9,674 bases of DNA from Candidatus Eiseniibacteriota bacterium (GTDB taxonomy: Bacteria; Joyebacterota; Joyebacteria; Joyebacterales; Joyebacteraceae): positions 1-9,674 of the forward strand of contig JAUWBY010000068.1 in assembly GCA_030609605.1 (NCBI GenBank), in the 5' to 3' direction. Below are positions 5,099 to 9,674 of the stretch, piece by piece. Position numbers and translations under genes: made by a program. Below the pieces are notes generated by a model, which saw only the letters and a list, made by a program, of their open reading frames with translations, was not told where the DNA came from and ran no database searches. Numbering within the stretch: position 1 is the first letter of the stretch; every line of letters starts with the position of its first letter.

Positions 5099-6163
5099 AT
5101 GTCGATTACCAAGCTCCCCCCACTCGGCAAGGCAACACCAGCGTTCTTCGATGAGGTTATCTTCCCCCGACTCGGCGCGACCGACCCCACCGTGAGAGTC
5201 GGGCCGACACACGGGGTTGACTTCGGCGCCGTAGAGATCGGCGATCATATCGTGGTCATGTCCTGCGATCCGTTCTTCATCGCACCGGCGCTCGGCTGGG
5301 AACGCGCCGCGTGGTTCGCCTTCCACATACTGCTCAGCGACGTCGCGGTGAGTGGAATCCCGGCGCGCTACTTCACCGTGGATCTGAATCTGCCTCCCGA
5401 GATGGATGAGGAGACGCTCACCACCATATGGAACACGATACATGAGGAGGCCAAACGTCTCGGAGTGGCCATCGTAACAGGGCACACAGCCAGGTACGCC
5501 GGCTGCAACTACCCGATGGTCGGAGGAGCTACGGTAATCGGCGTTGGACGCGCGGAGGAACTCGTCGATCCGAGGAAAGCATCTCAAGGTGATGTCATCA
5601 TCATCACGAAGGGACCGGCGATTGAAACAACCGGGCTCATGTCGATGCAGTTCCCCGAATTCATCACAGAGGCACGCGGAGAAGGCGTGACGCGGCGCGC
5701 CCAAGAGGTGTTCTACCAGATGTCGGTCGTGCGTGATGCGGCAATCGTTACGCAGGCCGGCCACGCAACCGCCATGCATGATGCGACCGAGTGCGGAATA
5801 TGGGGTGCGCTGTTCGAGATAGCAAGCGCGTCCGGCCAGGGACTCCTGGTCGACAAGAACAGCATTGTGACGCAGGATGCGGTCATGGAGGTCTGCGAGG
5901 TATTCGACATAGATCCGTACAAGGCCATCAGCGAAGGCACGCTGGTGGCAACCGTAACGCCTGATAGCGCCGATGCCGTGCTCGCCGCTCTCAAGTCGGA
6001 GGGCATTCCTGCATCGGTCGTAGGAGAGCTGCTGCGTCCGGAGAGGGGCGTTATCATCTGTGATGAGCACGGAGAACACGCTCTGGAACACCCGAAAGTC
6101 GATCCGTTCTGGATTCGCTTCGAGGAGTACCTCGTGAAGCAGGCCGAGAGAGAAGAGGCATGA
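5099..6163 (+). CDS. AIR synthase-superfamily protein, HypE/ThiL-like
   Basis: The product has 354 residues and carries the PurM/AIR-synthase fold signature. The N-terminal half has GVDFGAVEIGD (39-49), a likely acidic site in CDP (56-58), LLSDVAVSGIPA (78-89), LNLPPEM (96-102) and IVTGHT (125-130). The C-terminal half has MHDATECGIWGALFEIA (226-242), VDKNSI (251-256) and EGTLVATV (279-286), close to the HypE pattern 'DPTRGG...EIA'. It lacks the C-terminal Pro-Arg-Ile-Cys tail that HypE needs to carry cyanide, and the usual TGDT/GGDT Asp is His129, so it is unlikely to be true HypE. ThiL, which phosphorylates thiamine phosphate to TPP, belongs to this superfamily, so a divergent ThiL-like kinase is an attractive guess given thi4 and thiE upstream. 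ATG 5099 is chosen because AGGAAGGA lies ten bases upstream and family sequence follows; a GTG at 5069 is less likely. It ends eight bases before the next gene. Confidence 0.85.
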   Translation: MSITKLPPLGKATPAFFDEVIFPRLGATDPTVRVGPTHGVDFGAVEIGDHIVVMSCDPFFIAPALGWERAAWFAFHILLSDVAVSGIPARYFTVDLNLPPEMDEETLTTIWNTIHEEAKRLGVAIVTGHTARYAGCNYPMVGGATVIGVGRAEELVDPRKASQGDVIIITKGPAIETTGLMSMQFPEFITEARGEGVTRRAQEVFYQMSVVRDAAIVTQAGHATAMHDATECGIWGALFEIASASGQGLLVDKNSIVTQDAVMEVCEVFDIDPYKAISEGTLVATVTPDSADAVLAALKSEGIPASVVGELLRPERGVIICDEHGEHALEHPKVDPFWIRFEEYLVKQAEREEA

Positions 6164-6171
6164 CGTAGAGA

Positions 6172-6918
6172 ATGGAACTGGATTCGCTGACACTCACAGA
6201 GATCGCTCTTCGTCATCTGCCGCTGGCCGGGTTTCACCACCTGCTTCTTGCCGTACTCGCCGCCATGTGGTGGCTCAGACGAGACCAGATCGGGAGGTGC
6301 TTAAGCGCCTACATGGCGTTTGCTTTTGCTACGACGGCCGTAGCTCTCCGTTCACATCCTGCCTGGTGGCTGGCCGGTGGACTCGTGAGCGCGGCGCTCG
6401 CGCTCGCATGGCTCCGCGAGGCAATCTGCCCACGCTTCCGCATGTCCTTCGAGCGCACACCCAAGCTTCGGCTCGGCCTCATGCTGGCAGCGGCCGGCTT
6501 CGCGGTCGCCTATCCCGGCTACTCGGGAGACCTGCCGGCATTCATCTTTTCTCCACTCGGGGTCACTGTTCGTCCCACATTGCTCCTGGCACTCGCGCTG
6601 CTGAACTCGGTCACGCCGACTGCTGATCGCACCCTTCGCTGGACCCACGCAGTCGCTGGAGTCTGTTACGGTGCCGCCGGAGTAGCGAGTGCCTCTTCCC
6701 TTGGACCGGCGTCCGTCGTCGCATCCCTTGTCCTGGTGCTGACTTCCTGCTATGCCTTGGCACTACTGATAGTGGCGGCACGCGAGATCGACACCGACAA
6801 CGCCCCAAGTGCAACGAGTATCGAGCAGTTGCGGACGCGCATGTATCAGAGACACACGTTCCTTCCAGGACCACGCGACCCGAGGCGGCGAACCCGCAGG
6901 CCGAAACGCCGACGCTAG
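6172..6918 (+). CDS. Unrecognised multi-pass membrane protein (about seven helices)
   Basis: The product has 248 residues with hydrophobic stretches at about 22-35, 43-60, 64-81, 100-116, 122-147, 157-177 and 180-203. A polar, strongly basic tail follows, ending in a run of Arg and Lys. It is an inner-membrane protein with no signal peptide motif I recognise. The stretch YPGYSGDLPAFIFSPLG then PTLLLALALL (114-143) faintly recalls the 'fG.tpcPT' region of DUF6064 proteins; this is a weak resemblance. The start ATG lies eight bases after the preceding stop, with only a weak GTAGAGA ribosome site, so translation is probably coupled. As the last gene of a TPP-riboswitch unit it might move thiamine or a precursor, but it does not look like ThiT, YkoE or PnuT. 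Its last ten codons and stop fall inside the first copy of a 45-bp direct repeat (6887-6930), so the basic tail may be a recent addition. Confidence 0.75.
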   Translation: MELDSLTLTEIALRHLPLAGFHHLLLAVLAAMWWLRRDQIGRCLSAYMAFAFATTAVALRSHPAWWLAGGLVSAALALAWLREAICPRFRMSFERTPKLRLGLMLAAAGFAVAYPGYSGDLPAFIFSPLGVTVRPTLLLALALLNSVTPTADRTLRWTHAVAGVCYGAAGVASASSLGPASVVASLVLVLTSCYALALLIVAAREIDTDNAPSATSIEQLRTRMYQRHTFLPGPRDPRRRTRRPKRRR

Positions 6919-6983
6919 GCTGCGCCCATGCGTACGATGGCGAACCCCGCAGGCCGAAACGCCGACGCTAGGCTGCGCCCATG
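6887..6983. repeat. Two tandem copies of a 45-bp direct repeat at the operon end
   Basis: Copy one (6887-6930) and copy two (6939-6983) both run from GGCGAACC through AGGCCGAAACGCCGACGCTA to GGCTGCGCCCATG. The only difference is one extra C near the start of copy two. Eight bases (CGTACGAT) separate them. Each can form a modest hairpin, GCAG-g-CC with GGCTGC. Copy one codes the basic C-terminus and TAG stop of the membrane protein; copy two is non-coding. It may be an intergenic repeat family or a local duplication; the window shows only these two copies. Confidence 0.85.
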
Positions 6984-7022
6984 GATACACGAGCGCTCCA
7001 CAGAACGATACCACAGAACATG

Positions 7023-7048
7023 AGAACGCCGGCTGCCGCCGGCGTTCT
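7023..7048. terminator. Bidirectional terminator between the two thi units
   Basis: AGAACGCCGGC (7023-7033) and GCCGGCGTTCT (7038-7048) form a perfect 11-bp stem with the four-base loop TGCC. TGTTCCTCTC follows on the plus strand and a weaker T-containing run follows on the minus strand. It stands between the convergent plus-strand thi4 unit and the minus-strand thiD unit, whose last gene stops at 7080, and probably serves both. Confidence 0.8.
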
Positions 7049-7079
7049 TGTTCCTCTCTCCATTCTATCTCGCACACTC

Positions 7080-7802
7080 CTACACGTCGATCTTCCCTCT
7101 GATAACACACTCGTCCACCTTGCGCGCCACCATTTTTCTGAACTCGTTCAGACGCTCGGAATCGTATGGCAACTCGTCCATGAAGCGGGGGTCCAGCGTT
7201 TCGCGCGCGACGTAGTTCTGTATGACGTAGCGGCGCGCTCCTTTGATCTGTTCCGCGATCAGTTTCATGTCACTGGCTCTGTGCAACGAGGGAACTACCG
7301 TTGTTCGGAATTCATAGTCAACTTGTCCCTCCATCAGGATCTCGATGCTCTCACGAACCTTGTTGAAGACCCGGCGCTCAGTGATACCGGCGCTCTTCGC
7401 GTATGACTCGAAGTCCAACGGGGCCTTGATGTCCATCGCTACGTAGTCGAGGAGCTCCTCGGCGATAAGCCGCTCGAGCATGTCGGGAAACGAACCGTTG
7501 GTGTCCAACTTGATACGCATGCCGGCGCCTCTGAGGTCCCGAATGAGCTCAGGAAGATCTTCATGCATGCACGGCTCACCACCAGTGATGCAGATGCCAT
7601 CGAGGAAGTCATTGTGCTCGGTGACGTAGGAGAGCACGACATCCAACGGAATGGTCTCGTATTGGTCGGGCAGAAGAACGAGACCGGCGTTGTGGCAATA
7701 TGGACATCGGAAATTGCAGCTAGGCAGATACAGCGTCGCAGCGACCATTCCATCCCAGTCAACCAAGGACATCTGGTCGAATCCCTTGATAGCAACCTTC
7801 AC
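7080..7802 (-). CDS. Radical SAM activase of the NrdG2 type (anaerobic ribonucleotide reductase activating protein)
   Basis: The product has 240 residues, full length for the NrdG2 group (TIGR02495-like). It carries the radical SAM cluster motif CNFRCPYC (Cys29, Cys33, Cys36), TGGEP (73-77), KLDTNGSFP (98-106) and DYVAMDIKAP (119-128), and opens with GFDQMSLVDWDG, the usual lead-in. Enzymes of this kind use SAM and a 4Fe-4S cluster to place a glycyl radical on the class III ribonucleotide reductase, allowing DNA precursor synthesis without oxygen. No reductase gene (nrdD) is in the window. The start is GTG at 7802, which overlaps the upstream radical SAM gene by four bases (GTGA) and has a GGGGAGGGG ribosome site, so the two are translationally coupled. 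Activation of a different glycyl-radical enzyme is possible. Confidence 0.88.
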   Translation of the reverse strand: MKVAIKGFDQMSLVDWDGMVAATLYLPSCNFRCPYCHNAGLVLLPDQYETIPLDVVLSYVTEHNDFLDGICITGGEPCMHEDLPELIRDLRGAGMRIKLDTNGSFPDMLERLIAEELLDYVAMDIKAPLDFESYAKSAGITERRVFNKVRESIEILMEGQVDYEFRTTVVPSLHRASDMKLIAEQIKGARRYVIQNYVARETLDPRFMDELPYDSERLNEFRKMVARKVDECVIRGKIDV

Positions 7803-8737
7803 GACCCCTCCCCTTTGCGAGCGATGGGTACATAATACAGCAGATCGCCGTGCCGCACAACCTCTAACCGCTTGCCATCGAGGAGGGAACCGACAATCTT
7901 GGCGGCCTCACCCGGACTGACTCCGAGGGCGGACGCGATGTCACCGATCGTGACAGGTCTCCGGGCCACCATGTCAACGATGACCTCCGCCGAGTCGGCG
8001 GCGAAGGCGTGAGAGCGAACACTCGGCGACGCTATTACCTCCGCGTGATGACCGAGTGCTTTCGAGATCTCTCCCAGACGGCTATCGCTAACCGCCTCTG
8101 TGCCGGCGACTGCCGGCGGGCGCACGACGGTATTGACGTGTATCCTGGCCGGTGAGATCAGAGCGGCCGCGTGCGCAAGTCGCGCTACCTCATGAGGATC
8201 GTCGTTCATGCCTTTCACTATTACGGTCTCAAGCCATACTTCACCGTCGAATTCCTCTGTGAAGGTCGCGATTCCCTTCACAATCGCTTCGGGGTCGAGG
8301 CCGGGGTCGGGTCTATTGATGCGCTGAAAGGCCTCTCCGGAGACAGCATCCACAGACGGAATCACAACATCGGCTTTCATCAGAGCCTTCCGGACATCGG
8401 GATCCGTCATGAGGCTGCCGTTTGTGAGGACCGCTATCCTCGCGTCCGTCAGTGCCCGTACGCCATCGATCGCGTCGCCGAGATCGAGACTGAGCGTTGG
8501 CTCACCGGAGCCCGAGAAAGTGACGTAGTCCACATCCGGCTTCTCGGCAAGACGCGTCCTGAGCTCATCCAGAACCTCGCCTAGATCGACGAAGCGACCG
8601 CGCTCTATCCTCCTGTCGGTCGTTGGACCCAGCTCGCAGTAGAGACAGTCCATCGTGCAGATCTTGGGAATCAGGAGGTCGACGCCGAGGGATAGACCGA
8701 GCCTTCGTGACGGCACAGGTCCGAACACATGCTTCAA
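7799..8737 (-). CDS. Radical SAM protein of the COG0731 type with a C-terminal winged-helix-like domain
   Basis: The product has 312 residues and opens KHVFGPVPSRRLGLSLGVDL, the hallmark of a widespread COG0731 radical SAM group often labelled as wyosine-synthase-like. The cluster motif is CTMDCLYC (Cys27, Cys31, Cys34), followed by FSGSGEPTLS (74-83) and VLTNGSL. After the barrel, about the last 55 residues (TIGDIASALGVSPGEAAKIV and on) look like a helix-turn-helix or winged-helix domain that might bind nucleic acid or a partner. The real substrate of this bacterial group is not known to me. The start is taken as TTG at 8737, one base after the thiD stop and four bases after GGAGGAG, because it places M directly before KHVFGP; longer frames run back inside thiD. 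It sits between thiD and the NrdG2-like gene in a compact three-gene unit. Confidence 0.88.
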   Translation of the reverse strand: MKHVFGPVPSRRLGLSLGVDLLIPKICTMDCLYCELGPTTDRRIERGRFVDLGEVLDELRTRLAEKPDVDYVTFSGSGEPTLSLDLGDAIDGVRALTDARIAVLTNGSLMTDPDVRKALMKADVVIPSVDAVSGEAFQRINRPDPGLDPEAIVKGIATFTEEFDGEVWLETVIVKGMNDDPHEVARLAHAAALISPARIHVNTVVRPPAVAGTEAVSDSRLGEISKALGHHAEVIASPSVRSHAFAADSAEVIVDMVARRPVTIGDIASALGVSPGEAAKIVGSLLDGKRLEVVRHGDLLYYVPIARKGEGS

Positions 8738-8738
8738 T

Positions 8739-9557
8739 TCACTCCTCCATCCTGCCGCTGCCCCTGACAGATGCAGCGTGAACGGTGTGGTTGACCAACG
8801 CACTGCCCCGACCAATGTCGAGCGATTCCTCTATGCCGCGGGTTACGAAATCCTTCGCGTTTTCGATAGCACACGTAAGAGCGTCGCTGCGTGCAAGTCC
8901 GGATGCGATCGCAGCGGCAAGCGTGCACCCGGTCCCATGGATCCGGCCACCTTCTATCCTCCTGCCCGTGAGGTCCCGGAACTCCACGCCGTCGAAGAGG
9001 ACATCGGTTGCGTCGCCGGTCATGTGCCCACCCTTGACCAGAACAGCTGACCCCGTCACATCGTAGATCGCGCGCGCTGCGTCCCTCATTGTTGCCAGTG
9101 TGTCCACTGTGAATCCGGCCAAGACGGCAGCCTCATCCACATTGGGAGTGATCACGATCGCCAGTGGAAGGAGTTCCCTCACGAAGACGTCCGTTGCCCT
9201 CTCATCCATGAGCCTCGCGCCGGATGTCGCCACCATAACCGGGTCCATCACCACATTGGGAATGCTCCGTGCTCTGATGCGATCAGCCACGGTCTCCATG
9301 ATCTCTACGGTTGCCAGCATTCCGGTCTTCGCGGCCTGAGCCCCCATGTCATCCATGATCGCGTCGATCTGCTCGGCGACGAGCTCGGCAGGAAGATGGA
9401 AAGACCGCCTCACTCCGAGGGTGTTCTGCGCTGTGATCGACGTGAGCGCACTCGTCCCGTGAACGCCGAAGGCGCTCATCGTCTTCAGATCAGCCTGGAT
9501 TCCGGCCCCACCGCATGAGTCCGAACCAGCTATCGTCATTGCCGTCGCCACTCTCAT
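8739..9557 (-). CDS. thiD: Hydroxymethylpyrimidine/phosphomethylpyrimidine kinase
   Basis: The product has 272 residues, a ribokinase-fold enzyme that phosphorylates HMP and HMP phosphate to HMP pyrophosphate, the pyrimidine half used by ThiE. Diagnostic motifs are TIAGSDSCGGAGIQADLKT (8-26), TAQNTLGV (42-49), KTGML (77-81), VMDPVMVATSG (103-113), ITPN (136-139), VKGGHM (174-179) and the anion-hole motif HGTGCTLAAAIASG (207-220). Length is typical and no fused ThiE or ThiN domain is present downstream. ATG 9557 is chosen because the family sequence starts almost at once and GGTGGGGGA lies just before it; a GTG at 9617 would add 20 unrelated residues. The same frame stays open to the window edge. 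It heads the visible part of the minus-strand unit; no TPP riboswitch is seen in the remaining 117 bases. Confidence 0.95.
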   Translation of the reverse strand: MRVATAMTIAGSDSCGGAGIQADLKTMSAFGVHGTSALTSITAQNTLGVRRSFHLPAELVAEQIDAIMDDMGAQAAKTGMLATVEIMETVADRIRARSIPNVVMDPVMVATSGARLMDERATDVFVRELLPLAIVITPNVDEAAVLAGFTVDTLATMRDAARAIYDVTGSAVLVKGGHMTGDATDVLFDGVEFRDLTGRRIEGGRIHGTGCTLAAAIASGLARSDALTCAIENAKDFVTRGIEESLDIGRGSALVNHTVHAASVRGSGRMEE

Positions 9558-9674
9558 GCCATCCCCCACCCGCCTGAAGAACTGCGGGACTCTTGCAGGG
9601 CAATTCGTGTTGCCCACGGTTTCCGAGAGTGCTATCGTCGGTAAGATGAATTGAACAAGCGCTCCTGCATGCTG

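Noticed and set aside
5099..6163. Calling this gene hypE
   Set aside because: The C-terminal Cys motif needed for HypE function is missing and no hydrogenase genes are nearby; only superfamily membership is supported.
4955..6193. 412-residue minus-strand open frame
   Set aside because: It is the antisense shadow of the AIR-synthase-like gene in GC-rich DNA; the plus-strand frame has clear family motifs.
5713..6240. 175-residue minus-strand frame overlapping the AIR-synthase-like and membrane protein genes
   Set aside because: Low-complexity Ser/Thr/Pro-rich composition typical of antisense frames; it conflicts with two better supported genes.
6887..6983. Direct repeats as a phage or integrase attachment pair
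   Set aside because: The copies are only eight bases apart, with no integrase or mobile gene and no tRNA nearby.

Overview
The window reads as chromosomal DNA of a fairly GC-rich, probably anaerobic bacterium. Bacterial signs are a GluRS gene followed by tRNAs with encoded CCA ends, Shine-Dalgarno sites, a TPP riboswitch and sigma70-like promoter boxes. Anaerobic signs are a NrdG-type radical SAM activase, a second radical SAM enzyme, and a Thi4 thiazole synthase of the archaeal/anaerobe type with His where the suicidal yeast enzyme has Cys. I cannot name the genus. No phage, IS element or CRISPR is visible.

Layout. (1) 1-308, plus strand: the 3' end of gltX, then tRNA-Gln(CUG) and tRNA-Glu(CUC), closed by a strong two-way hairpin. 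(2) 376-642, minus strand: an 88-residue histone H1-like lysine-rich protein made of five-residue repeats. (3) 643-1132: nearly 500 bases with a likely promoter but no convincing gene. (4) 1133-2524, minus strand: a beta-CASP metallo-beta-lactamase-fold ribonuclease. (5) 2595-7048, plus strand: a likely thiamine operon made of a promoter, an inverted repeat over its -35 box, a TPP riboswitch, a GC-rich hairpin, then thi4, thiE, a zinc-ribbon Nudix hydrolase, an AIR-synthase/HypE/ThiL-superfamily protein and an unrecognised membrane protein. It ends in a 45-bp direct repeat pair and a terminator hairpin. (6) 7080-9557, minus strand: thiD, a COG0731-type radical SAM protein and a NrdG2-type activase, tightly coupled and converging on the same terminator.

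How the parts work together: Thi4 makes the thiazole phosphate, ThiD makes HMP pyrophosphate, and ThiE joins them to thiamine phosphate, whose end product TPP would switch off the plus-strand operon. No classical ThiL is visible. The AIR-synthase-superfamily gene, the Nudix gene and the membrane protein gene sit in the same apparent riboswitch unit, so they are the best candidates for undescribed thiamine functions (final phosphorylation, salvage or clean-up, and transport). These assignments are inferred from context and are not shown by the sequence.
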